From Bradyrhizobium sp. U87765 SZCCT0048 (GTDB lineage Bacteria > Pseudomonadota > Alphaproteobacteria > Rhizobiales > Xanthobacteraceae): a stretch of DNA of 64,000 nucleotides. Below, piece by piece: positions 43,400 to 51,461 of the stretch. Within the stretch, counting starts at the first letter, position 1. The number at the start of each line of letters is the position of its first letter. Below the pieces are notes generated by a model. That model had not been told where the DNA came from and did no database searches. It saw only the letters and a program-made list of their open reading frames with translations. Made by a program: the position numbers and the translations under genes. The stretch spans positions 682,001 to 746,000 of the forward strand of contig NZ_JAFCMM010000004.1 in assembly GCF_018131225.1 (NCBI RefSeq), read 5' to 3'.

Positions 43400-43629
43400 G
43401 CTCAATGGTCTGATCCGTCCGGTGCGGCGTGGGTCCGGCAAAGTCGAATCCGGCGTGCGTGAAAGAGCAGTTCCCTCGAACGGGGCGCAAGCGAGCCGAG
43501 GGCCGGTAGACTAGCGGTTTTCCAAGCCGGCGCTAGCCCAAAGCTGTGGCGATTTCGCGACCCCGTACCGAAGGCGGTTTGTGGAAATGACATGACTGCG
43601 AATGACATGACTGCGATGGTCACCACGGC

Positions 43630-46143
43630 TTAGTAGCGCTCTTCTTCCTCGCCCACCAGAATCTCGCGTTTGCCGGCGTGGTTCGCAGGACCGACGATGC
43701 CTTCCTGCTCCATGCGCTCCATCAGCGAGGCGGCGCGGTTGTAGCCGATCTGCAGCCGGCGCTGGATGTAGCTGGTCGAGGCCTTGCGGTCGCGCTTGAC
43801 GATCTGGACCGCCTGCGCAAACAGGTCGTTGCCCTCGCCGCCACCCATGCCGGTGGCATCGAACACCGCGCTGTCTTCTTCGCTTTCTTCCTCGGTGGTG
43901 ACCGCTTCGAGATATTCCGGCGCGCCCTGGGTCTTGAGATGGCGCACCACCTTCTCGACCTCGTCGTCGGAGACGAACGGTCCGTGCACGCGGCTGATGC
44001 GGCCGCCACCGGCCATGTAGAGCATGTCGCCCTGTCCGAGCAGCTGCTCGGCGCCCATCTCGCCGAGAATGGTGCGGCTGTCGATCTTCGACGTCACCTG
44101 GAAGGAAATGCGGGTCGGGAAGTTGGCCTTGATGGTGCCGGTGATGACGTCGACCGACGGACGCTGCGTCGCCAGGATGACATGCAGGCCCGCGGCGCGC
44201 GCCATCTGGGCGAGGCGTTGCACCGCGCCTTCGATGTCCTTGCCGGCGACCATCATCAGGTCGGCCATCTCGTCGACGATGATGACGATGTAGGGCAGCG
44301 GATCGAGGTTGAGCTTCTCTTCCTCGTAGATCGCCTTGCCGGTTTCCTTGTCGAAGCCGGTGTGCACCGTGCGTGTCAGCTCCTCGCCATTGGCGCGGGC
44401 CTCGGCGAGGCGCACATTGTAGCCGTCGATGTTGCGGACACCGAGCTTGGCCATGTTCTTGTAGCGCTGCTCCATCTCGCGCACGGCCCACTTCAGCGCC
44501 ACCACCGCCTTCTTCGGATCGGTGACGACGGGCGTCAGCAGGTGCGGGATGCCGTCATAGACCGACAGTTCCAGCATCTTGGGATCGACCATGATCAGGC
44601 GGCACTGGTCGGGCCGGAGGCGGTAGACCAGGCTGAGGATCATGGTGTTGATCGCCACTGACTTGCCCGAGCCGGTGGTGCCGGCGATCAGCAGGTGGGG
44701 CATGCGGGCGAGGTCGACGACGATCGGCTCGCCGCCGATATTCTTGCCAAGGCACAGCGGCAGCTTGGCGGTCGATTCGGCGCCTTCCTTGGTCGACAGC
44801 ATCTCGCGGAAGTAGACCTTCTCGCGGTGCTCGTTCGGCAGCTCAATGCCGATGGCGTTGCGGCCGGGCACGACGGCGACGCGCGCCGACAGCGCGCTCA
44901 TCGAGCGGGCGATGTCGTCGGCGAGGCCGATGACCCGCGACGACTTGATGCCCGGCGCGGGCTCCAGTTCGTACAGCGTGACCACCGGGCCAGGTCGGGC
45001 GTTGGTGATCTCGCCGCGCACGCCGAAGTCCTGCAGCACGCCTTCCAGCGCCTTGGAATTCTGTTCGAGTTCAGCCTTGCTGAGCGGCTTGCGGTCGCCA
45101 GCCTTGGGTGCGGCGAGCACCGACAGCGGCGGCAGCGTGAAGGTCAGGGCTTTCTTCGCCGGTGCCGGCGCGGCCTTCGCGGCGCGCTTGCGCGGCGCGG
45201 GAGCGACAGGCTCCTCGTCCTCTTCTTCCTCCTCGTCCTCCACATCGACGTCCTCGGGGGCGTCGTCGCGAGACGCGGCGGCGTAGTGCTCCTCGTCCTC
45301 GTCGTCGTCGTGCCGGGGCGCGATCGACGGGCTCCGGCGGTCGCCGAGCCGCGGTTCGCGGCGCTCCAGCGGCGCGACGCGCTTGGTCTCGCGGCTGGCG
45401 ACCAGCAGGCCATAGCCGAGCCGCAGCGCGCGCCACAGCTGTGCCTTGAGGCTCAGGAGGCCGTGCACCAGCCAGCCCAGCGAGACCGAGCGGCGGTCCT
45501 CGTCCTCGTCGATCGGCAGATCGTCGTCTTCGTCCGCCGCGGCGGCGCGCGGGTCGGCAATACTCTCCTGGGCGCCGAGGCCGCAGGCGAACAGGAAGGT
45601 CACGACCATGGCGACGAACAGGATGCCGCCGAGAATGGCGCGATAGACGAAGCCGGGCGGTCCGAAGATGACTGCGGGCGCACGCACCAGTGCGTCGCCG
45701 ACCACGCCACCGAGGCCGGTCGGCAGCGGCCAGGACACCGAGCGCGGCCAGCAGCTGCAGAAGCCGGCGGCAATCGTCGCGCTCAGGATCCAGCTGGCGA
45801 TGCGCAGCGCCTCGCGATCGAAATGGCGGTGGGTCATCATGCGCCAGCCCCACACCGCGATCGGCAGCACGATCATGATGGCGCCGAGCCCCATGATCTG
45901 CATCAGCAGGTCGGCGCCGATGGCGCCGGGGAAGCCGATGATGTTGTGAATCTTGCCGGCGGTGGCGTGGCTGAGGCTCGGGTCCTGCACCGACCAGGTG
46001 ATCAGCGCGGCGGCCATGATGCCAGCGAGGCCGACGAGGCCAAGGCCAGTGAGTTCGCGCAGGCGGCGAACCACCATCTCGCGCAACGGATCGGGAAGCT
46101 GGCCGACCAGCGGAATGACGCGCTCGATCGCCGGCATGCTCAT
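43630..46143 (-). CDS. ftsK: DNA translocase FtsK
   Basis: Septal DNA pump that clears and aligns sister chromosomes at division. The protein has 837 residues. Four membrane helices lie within about 30-200, then an acidic Glu/Asp-rich linker (about 215-330). The RecA-like motor has Walker A GTTGSGKS at about 485-492 and Walker B VIIVDEMADL. The C-terminal gamma domain (STSYIQRRLQIGYNRAASL) reads KOPS sequences. The start overlaps the stop of the aminotransferase gene (ATGA). Confidence 0.97.
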   Translation of the reverse strand: MSMPAIERVIPLVGQLPDPLREMVVRRLRELTGLGLVGLAGIMAAALITWSVQDPSLSHATAGKIHNIIGFPGAIGADLLMQIMGLGAIMIVLPIAVWGWRMMTHRHFDREALRIASWILSATIAAGFCSCWPRSVSWPLPTGLGGVVGDALVRAPAVIFGPPGFVYRAILGGILFVAMVVTFLFACGLGAQESIADPRAAAADEDDDLPIDEDEDRRSVSLGWLVHGLLSLKAQLWRALRLGYGLLVASRETKRVAPLERREPRLGDRRSPSIAPRHDDDEDEEHYAAASRDDAPEDVDVEDEEEEEDEEPVAPAPRKRAAKAAPAPAKKALTFTLPPLSVLAAPKAGDRKPLSKAELEQNSKALEGVLQDFGVRGEITNARPGPVVTLYELEPAPGIKSSRVIGLADDIARSMSALSARVAVVPGRNAIGIELPNEHREKVYFREMLSTKEGAESTAKLPLCLGKNIGGEPIVVDLARMPHLLIAGTTGSGKSVAINTMILSLVYRLRPDQCRLIMVDPKMLELSVYDGIPHLLTPVVTDPKKAVVALKWAVREMEQRYKNMAKLGVRNIDGYNVRLAEARANGEELTRTVHTGFDKETGKAIYEEEKLNLDPLPYIVIIVDEMADLMMVAGKDIEGAVQRLAQMARAAGLHVILATQRPSVDVITGTIKANFPTRISFQVTSKIDSRTILGEMGAEQLLGQGDMLYMAGGGRISRVHGPFVSDDEVEKVVRHLKTQGAPEYLEAVTTEEESEEDSAVFDATGMGGGEGNDLFAQAVQIVKRDRKASTSYIQRRLQIGYNRAASLMERMEQEGIVGPANHAGKREILVGEEEERY

Positions 46144-47408
46144 CGCGCCTCCTGCGCGCCGTGATGCGCGCCTTCGTGCGGAGCGTCACGCGGACCTGCG
46201 CCGTCCAGAACGGCCACGATCCGGTGCAGCGCCTCCGCGGTGACGTCGCTCTCCTGCACCAGCGCGACACGGATATAGCCGGCGCCGGGGTTGCTGCCAT
46301 CAGCCTGCCGCCGCGCCAGATAGCTGCCGGGAATGACCCGCACGCCGGCGTCCTTGAACAGCTTCACCGTGACGGCTTCGTCACCACCATGGGCGGAGAC
46401 GTCCAGCCACAGGCAGAACCCCCCGGCCGGGCGCCGGTAACCGAACCGCGATCCGAGGATCTGGTCGGCCAGATCGAACTTGAGGCGATAGCGTGCGCGG
46501 TTGTCCTCGACATGGGCCTCGTCGCCATAGGCCGCGATGGCGACATGCTGCAGCGGCACCGGCACGGTGGGCGCGGCGACGTTGCGCAGCTCATGCATGC
46601 GCGCCAGGAACGCCCTGTCGCCGGCGGCGAAGCCGACCCGCATGCCCGGCAGGTTGGAGCGCTTGGAGAGCGACTGGAACACGGCGACGTTGCCGAAGTC
46701 CGGGCCGGCATGTTCCAGGATGCTGCCTGGCGCCGTCTGTGTGTAGATCTCCGAGTAGCATTCGTCGCTCAGCACCACGAAGCCGTGCCGGTCGGCGAGC
46801 GCCTTGAGCCGCCTGAAATAGGCCGGCGAGGCGACCGCGCCCTGCGGATTGGCCGGCGAGGCGAGGAAGAATGCCGCGGTGCGCGCCAGCGTCGCCTCGT
46901 CGATGGCGTCGAGGTCGGGCAGGAAGCCGTTGTCGGGCGTGGTCGGCAGCAGCACGCGCTCGCAGCCCGCGGCGTCCGTGCCGGCGGCGTAGGCCGGGTA
47001 GAACGGGTTGGGCAGCAGGATCGCCGGCCTGCCGGCGCGGGGGGCGACATGGCGGGCGGCGGCGATGGCGGCGAAGAACAGGCCCTCGCGGCTGCCGCTC
47101 AGCACCAGCACCTCGCTGTCGGGGTCGACCGGGCGTGGCAGGGTGAAACGGCGGCCAAGCCAGTCGGCGGCGGCCTTGCGAAACGGTTCGATGCCCTTGG
47201 CGGCGGGATAGCGGCCGAATTCGGTGGCGTGGGCGGTCAGCACCGGGCCGACGAAGGCGGGTACGGGGTGCTGCGGCTCGCCGAGCGACAGGTTGATGAG
47301 GGGCTTGCCCGGCTCAAGTCCCTTCAGCAGGTCGGTCAGCCGCGCGAACGGCGAGCGCTCGCTGTCCTGGCTGCCTGGCGCCGGGGAGGGAGAAGCGGGT
47401 GTAACCAT
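46140..47408 (-). CDS. Class I/II aminotransferase, DapC-like
   Basis: 422 residues, a fold-type I PLP enzyme. LINLSLGEPQHPVP is at the N terminus; SDECYSEIY and the PLP-lysine motif SLSKRSNLPGMRVGF are clear. Among known groups it looks most like succinyldiaminopimelate aminotransferase (DapC) of lysine and peptidoglycan synthesis, but substrate is not proven by motif. The ATG at 47408 is preferred over an upstream GTG. It is followed directly by ftsK. Confidence 0.88.
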   Translation of the reverse strand: MVTPASPSPAPGSQDSERSPFARLTDLLKGLEPGKPLINLSLGEPQHPVPAFVGPVLTAHATEFGRYPAAKGIEPFRKAAADWLGRRFTLPRPVDPDSEVLVLSGSREGLFFAAIAAARHVAPRAGRPAILLPNPFYPAYAAGTDAAGCERVLLPTTPDNGFLPDLDAIDEATLARTAAFFLASPANPQGAVASPAYFRRLKALADRHGFVVLSDECYSEIYTQTAPGSILEHAGPDFGNVAVFQSLSKRSNLPGMRVGFAAGDRAFLARMHELRNVAAPTVPVPLQHVAIAAYGDEAHVEDNRARYRLKFDLADQILGSRFGYRRPAGGFCLWLDVSAHGGDEAVTVKLFKDAGVRVIPGSYLARRQADGSNPGAGYIRVALVQESDVTAEALHRIVAVLDGAGPRDAPHEGAHHGAQEAR

Positions 47409-47566
47409 CTTGAAACGCCAGCACTTTTGATCTGTCGATCGCACCGTGAGATCGAGCGGGACCGGATCAGATCACCATAGATGCGGCGAGGTTAAGACGC
47501 GATTAACCATCGGCCAGGGCGGCGGCTGCGGTGCTGAAAGTTCGCAGCGGGCCTCCCGGAAAAGGT

Positions 47567-47596
47567 GAAGGGCCCCGGCTTGCGCCGGGGCCCTTC
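47567..47596 (-). terminator. Terminator downstream of amtB1
   Basis: GAAGGGCCCCGGC (47567-47579) and GCCGGGGCCCTTC (47584-47596) form a perfect 13-bp stem with a 4-base loop. On the minus strand it is followed by ACCTTTTCC. It is placed to end the glnK1-amtB1 transcript. The rest of the 329-base gap 47409-47737 holds the palindromic repeat listed next and no gene. Confidence 0.75.
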
Positions 47597-47639
47597 GTAC
47601 GGACGGGGCATTGCCGGGTTTATGCCCCAACCGTGTCCC

Positions 47640-47727
47640 TCAGAGCGCGTTTGTGAACGCGCTCTGAATTTTTACTTGCCGCATTTTCTTCACGCGAACC
47701 GGTATCCACTTCGCTCGAAAACGCGCT
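47640..47727. repeat. Palindromic intergenic repeat element
   Basis: TCAGAGCGCGTT (47640-47651) and AACGCGCTCTGA (47656-47667) form a perfect 12-bp stem followed on the plus strand by ATTTTTAC. Then comes GCATTTTCTTCACGCGAACC and GGTATCCACTTCGCTCG, a phrase I remember as a frequent dispersed repeat in Bradyrhizobium-like genomes. No plus-strand gene ends here, so the T-run is probably part of the element rather than a true terminator. Confidence 0.6.
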
Positions 47728-47737
47728 GCCGAGTGCC

Positions 47738-49177
47738 TCACATGTTGTAGGCGCGCTCGGTGTGCTCGGTGACGTCGAGGCCTTCGCGCTCCTTCTCGAC
47801 ATTGACGCGGAGCCCGACGATGACATCGACCACCTTGTAGAGGATCGCCGAGCCGATGCCCGACCACACCAGCGTGGTGGCCACGGCCTTGCACTGCGCG
47901 ATCATCTGGGTGGTGAAGTCGTAGTCGCCGATCTTGCCGGCGACGTAGTCCATCACGCCGGTGCCGCCGAGCGCCGGGTTGACCAGGATGCCGGTGCCGA
48001 GCGCGCCGACGATGCCGCCGATGCAGTGCACGCCGAACACGTCGAGCGAGTCGTCGTAGCCGAGCGCGTTCTTGATCACGGTGCAGAAGAACAGGCAGAC
48101 CACACCGACGACGAGACCGAGGACGATGGCGCCCATCGGACCGGAGAAGCCGGCCGCCGGGGTGACCGCGACGAGGCCCGCCACCGCGCCGGACAGCGCG
48201 CCGAGGAGCGAGGGGTGACCCTTGATGATCCACTCCGCGAACATCCACGACAGCGCCGCAGCGGCGGTGGCGAGGAAGGAGTTGGTCATCGCGAGAGCCG
48301 CACCGCCGTTGGCCTCGAGGTTGGAGCCGGCGTTGAAGCCGAACCAGCCGACCCACAGCAGCGACGCGCCGATCATGGTCATGGTCAGCGAGTGCGGCGC
48401 CATCAGCTCCTTGCCGTAGCCGGTGCGCTTGCCGATCAGCAGGGCGCCGACGAGACCGGCGATGCCGGCGTTGATGTGCACCACGGTGCCGCCCGCGAAG
48501 TCGAGCGCGCCCCACAGGTAGACCTGGCCGGCGTCCGCCATGACTTCGTCAAGCTTGGCCTGCGCCGCCGCCTTGGCATCGGGAGCCGCCGCAGCCAGCG
48601 CCTTCGCCGCATCGACGATGGCGTCCGGGCCGGCCCAGTACCAGACCATGTGGGCGATCGGGAAGTAGATCAGCGTCACCCACAGCGGGATGAACAGCGC
48701 GATCGCCGCGAACTTCATGCGTTCGGCGAAGGCGCCGACGATGAGGGCCGGGGTGATCGCCGCGAAGGTCATCTGGAAGCAGAAGTAGATCAGCTCCGAG
48801 ATGTTGGCGCCGGCGGTGAAGGTCGCCGCCATCGAGTCGGGCGTGATGCCCATCATGAAGGCCTTGGAGAAGCCGCCGATGTAGGGCGAGCCGCCGGTGA
48901 AGGCGAGGCTGTAGCCATAGAGGGCCCACAGCACGCAGACGACGCACACGGTGTAGAACACCTGCGCCAGAACCGAGAGCATGTTCTTGGAGCGGACGAG
49001 GCCGCCATAGAACAGTGCGAGACCGGGAATGGTCATCAGCAGGACGAGGACCGTCGAGGTCATCATCCAGGCGTTGTCGCCCTTGTTGACCGTGGGCTCG
49101 GCGTGGGCGGCGGTCGCGGCGAGAACGCCGATGGCAAGAGCTGCCAACCCCGCGCCGGTGGGACGCTTGAACGTCAT
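47738..49177 (-). CDS. amtB: Ammonium transporter AmtB, copy 1
   Basis: Trimeric ammonia/ammonium channel of the inner membrane. The protein has 479 residues: a cleavable signal peptide (LAALAIGVLAATAAHA) and 11 predicted membrane helices. The pore-lining region DFAGGTVVHINAG and GVHCIGGIVGALGTG contain the two conserved pore histidines. Compared with copy 2 it carries an extra loop of Ala/Lys-rich residues near 195-215. CAGGAG precedes the ATG. It is the second gene of glnK1-amtB1, 34 bp apart; the PII protein blocks the channel when nitrogen is sufficient. Confidence 0.96.
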   Translation of the reverse strand: MTFKRPTGAGLAALAIGVLAATAAHAEPTVNKGDNAWMMTSTVLVLLMTIPGLALFYGGLVRSKNMLSVLAQVFYTVCVVCVLWALYGYSLAFTGGSPYIGGFSKAFMMGITPDSMAATFTAGANISELIYFCFQMTFAAITPALIVGAFAERMKFAAIALFIPLWVTLIYFPIAHMVWYWAGPDAIVDAAKALAAAAPDAKAAAQAKLDEVMADAGQVYLWGALDFAGGTVVHINAGIAGLVGALLIGKRTGYGKELMAPHSLTMTMIGASLLWVGWFGFNAGSNLEANGGAALAMTNSFLATAAAALSWMFAEWIIKGHPSLLGALSGAVAGLVAVTPAAGFSGPMGAIVLGLVVGVVCLFFCTVIKNALGYDDSLDVFGVHCIGGIVGALGTGILVNPALGGTGVMDYVAGKIGDYDFTTQMIAQCKAVATTLVWSGIGSAILYKVVDVIVGLRVNVEKEREGLDVTEHTERAYNM

Positions 49178-49211
49178 ATGTCGTACTCCTGAGTGAATGA
49201 AAAACGCGAAA

Positions 49212-49550
49212 TCAAAGGGCGGCGGCGTCGGACTCGCCGGTGCGGATGCGGACGGCGTGCTCGAGGCTCATGACGAAGATCTTGCCGTCGCCGATCTGGC
49301 CGGTCTTGGCGGCGCCGGTGATGGCCTCGATGGTCTTGTCGACCTGGTCGGATGCGACCGCGACCTCGAGCTTGATCTTCGGCAGGAAGCTCACGGCGTA
49401 TTCGGCGCCGCGGTAGATCTCGGTATGGCCCTTCTGGCGGCCATAGCCCTTGACTTCAGTGACCGTCAGTCCGTGAACGCCGATGGCGGTCAAGGCATCA
49501 CGGACCTCTTCCAATTTGAATGGCTTGATAATGGCCATGACAATTTTCAT
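49212..49550 (-). CDS. glnK: PII nitrogen-signalling protein GlnK, copy 1
   Basis: 112-residue trimeric regulator that senses 2-oxoglutarate and ATP/ADP and binds AmtB. The T-loop reads GYGRQKGHTEIYRGAEY with the uridylylation Tyr at residue 51. It is upstream of amtB1 and has a near-consensus sigma-54 promoter about 108 bases upstream of the start, so nitrogen control through NtrC is likely. Confidence 0.95.
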   Translation of the reverse strand: MKIVMAIIKPFKLEEVRDALTAIGVHGLTVTEVKGYGRQKGHTEIYRGAEYAVSFLPKIKLEVAVASDQVDKTIEAITGAAKTGQIGDGKIFVMSLEHAVRIRTGESDAAAL

Positions 49551-49997
49551 GGGTTCAGTTCCCCGCTTGGGCCCGGCCGTGATCGACCGGGCTGTCTCGA
49601 CTGAAGGTCACCACGCGAAGGACGAGCATTCCCCACGGGCCAGCCGGGACCCATAGAATCAAATGCCGTGCCAACCGGGCGGTGCGGGCTAACGGTCTCT
49701 GAATCCGGACGTTTTCCTGCGGCAGTGCAAAACGGGGGCGGCGTGCCAAACTGTCGCGCCCAAAACTTAGCCAGGGCGGCTCAAGACGTGAGCAAAACAG
49801 ATAATCGACACAATTGTGCTCATCCGGTCAGCACTCAAAACCAGGGCGCGCGTCGACGCATCGCTGCGCGCAGCACGCGAAATGCTGCGGTTGAAGACAA
49901 AGAGATCAGTTAAAACAGTGCGATAGTTCAATCGCGTGGTCGCACCGGGGATGGCGCGGCCGTTGGCGGGTGCAGCGAAGGCCTGCCTGCGATCGCG
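49551..49997. other. Intergenic region upstream of glnK1
   Basis: 447 bases without a gene. It contains the sigma-54-type site listed next, a second isolated TGGCACG word on the minus strand (49742-49748) without a matching -12 element, and a perfect 10-bp palindrome CACAATTGTG (49809-49818) that could be a regulator site. The stretch 49790-49930 is noticeably less GC-rich than the neighbouring genes. Confidence 0.45.
49658..49673 (-). promoter_or_regulatory. Sigma-54 promoter candidate for glnK1-amtB1
   Basis: On the minus strand TGGCACGGCATTTGAT matches the TGGCACG-N4-TTGCW consensus except for A in place of C in the -12 element. It would start transcription about 95-100 bases before glnK1. 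Confidence 0.55.
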
Positions 49998-50603
49998 TCA
50001 GGCGGCGAGATCGCGGGCGGAAACGATGCGGTCGATCAGGCCGAAGGCGAGCGCCTGTTCGGCCGTCATGAAATGATCGCGGTCGAGGGTGCGCTCGACC
50101 TCCTCATAGCTGCGGCCGCAGTGCTCGGCATAGAGGCGGGTGATGCGGTGCTTGGTCTGCCGGATCTCCTCGGCATGGATCAGGATGTCGGAGGCCTGTC
50201 CCTGAAAGCCGCCGAGGGGTTGGTGGACGTGAAGGCTGGCGTTGGGCAGCGCTGCGCGCTGGCCGCGTGCACCCGCCATCAGCAGGAACGAGCCCATCGA
50301 GCGCGCCGTGCCCATGCACAGCGTATGTACCGGCGCCTTGATGAACTGCATGGTGTCGTACATCGCAAGGCCCGAGGTGATCACCCCGCCATAGGAGTTG
50401 ATGTAGAGGTTGATCGGCTTGTGGGGGTTGTCGGCTTCCAGCAGCAGGAGCTGCGCGCAGACGAGGCCGGCCTGCGCATCGTTGACCTCGCCATTGAGGA
50501 AGATGATGCGTTCGCGCAGCAGGCGCGAGTAGATGTCGAACGCGCGTTCGCCGCGGCTCGACTGTTCGACGACCATGGGGACGAGCTGCATCATGTCGCG
50601 CAT
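49998..50603 (-). CDS. clpP: ClpP-type serine peptidase, stand-alone paralog
   Basis: 201 residues from the ATG at 50603, chosen for its AAAGGAGGT ribosome site. The Ser-His-Asp triad is readable: Ser102 in CMGTARSMGS, His127 in VHQPLGG and Asp176 in DRDHFM. Two catalytic-loop positions differ from the usual GQAASMGA and MIHQP. No clpX is next to it and genes around it concern nitrogen, so it is probably an extra ClpP that forms homo- or mixed rings with the main one. Confidence 0.9.
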   Translation of the reverse strand: MRDMMQLVPMVVEQSSRGERAFDIYSRLLRERIIFLNGEVNDAQAGLVCAQLLLLEADNPHKPINLYINSYGGVITSGLAMYDTMQFIKAPVHTLCMGTARSMGSFLLMAGARGQRAALPNASLHVHQPLGGFQGQASDILIHAEEIRQTKHRITRLYAEHCGRSYEEVERTLDRDHFMTAEQALAFGLIDRIVSARDLAA

Positions 50604-50681
50604 CGGCGACCTCCTTTCAGCGATGAAGGCGGGTATTTTGGCGTTAGGCCGTTTGAGCAAGACCAGCGATCGTCTCGCCGC

Positions 50682-51050
50682 TCAGGCGGCGCGCATCAGA
50701 ACGTCGTTGCTGTTGGCGCCGTGCAGCGCCTGCGCGGCGTGGTGCTGCGTGATGCCGAGTTCGTGGATGATGTGGACGCGCGTGCCGCCTGCCGGTGTCG
50801 GGGTCAGGCGAAAGGTGACCACGCTCTCACCAAACGGCGGCCGTGGATCGCGCATGCGGTAGCGCACTTCCTCGCCGTCGACGGTGGTGTCGGGTTCGGC
50901 CGTCGCAAGATCGGCATCGGGGAGCCAGCGCTCGCGCAGCGCCGGGATGGTGACCGCGCGCCAGACCTTTTCGGGCGGCGCCTCGAACTCATAGTCCAGC
51001 TCCAGCCTGTCGTGCTCGGGGGTGCGGTCCGCAGTCGCCGGCTCGGTCAT
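50682..51050 (-). CDS. SRPBCC (AHSA1-like) domain protein
   Basis: A 122-residue single-domain protein with a START-like ligand-binding fold: LDYEFEAPPEKVWRAVT at the start and GESVVTFRLTPTPAGGTRV in the middle. The ligand is unknown. It overlaps the ArsR-type gene by 4 nt (ATGA), a pairing found widely, where the two are thought to act together. Confidence 0.85.
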   Translation of the reverse strand: MTEPATADRTPEHDRLELDYEFEAPPEKVWRAVTIPALRERWLPDADLATAEPDTTVDGEEVRYRMRDPRPPFGESVVTFRLTPTPAGGTRVHIIHELGITQHHAAQALHGANSNDVLMRAA

Positions 51051-51358
51051 TGGTCCATGTCCTTCAGCAGGGTCCGGAGCGCGTCCATCCGCTGCGGCCA
51101 GTACGCGCGGTAGCGGGCGAGCCAGCTGCCGATATGGGCGATGCCGTCGGGGTCGACCTCGTAATTGACGAAGCGGCCCTGGCGCTCCTCGCGCACGAGC
51201 CCGGCGGCGCGCAGCACCGCGAGATGCTGTGACATGGCCGGCTGGCTGATGGGCATGCCCTCGCGCAGGGCGCTGGCGTTCTGGCCGCCGTCGGCGAGTT
51301 TTTCGAAGATTGCCCGTCGGGTCGGGTCGGCCAATGCCTTGAAGATGTCGTTCTCCAT
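51047..51358 (-). CDS. ArsR-family transcriptional regulator
   Basis: A winged-helix repressor of 103 residues: MENDIFKALADPTRRAIF, the recognition helix ISQPAMSQHLAVLRAAGLV and the wing REERQGRFVNYEV. The metal-binding Cys motif ELCVCD is absent, so it is not a classical arsenic or zinc sensor. The ATG at 51358 is preferred over the GTG at 51367. It probably controls its own operon through the palindrome just upstream. Confidence 0.9.
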   Translation of the reverse strand: MENDIFKALADPTRRAIFEKLADGGQNASALREGMPISQPAMSQHLAVLRAAGLVREERQGRFVNYEVDPDGIAHIGSWLARYRAYWPQRMDALRTLLKDMDQ

Positions 51359-51367
51359 GAACGACAC

Positions 51368-51383
51368 ATAAGCATATACTTAT
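51368..51383. promoter_or_regulatory. Candidate ArsR operator
   Basis: ATAAG-CATATA-CTTAT, a near-perfect palindrome in an otherwise GC-rich region, 10 bases upstream of the ArsR start. Position and A/T-rich half-sites fit an autoregulatory site. Confidence 0.45.
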
Positions 51384-51461
51384 CTGGATCGCAAGCCCTG
51401 TCGCCGGGGGGCGAGAGGGGCGCGCGCCGCATCGGCCGGAAGACCGCGCGGCGCGGCCGGG

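Noticed and set aside
44695..46164. 489-codon open frame on the plus strand
   Set aside because: Antisense to ftsK; composition artefact.
47640..47672. Plus-strand terminator with T-run
   Set aside because: No plus-strand gene ends nearby; treated as part of a dispersed palindromic repeat.
49741..49748. Second TGGCACG word as a sigma-54 promoter
   Set aside because: No GC-type -12 element at the correct distance; the nearest TTGCA is about 7 bases too far.
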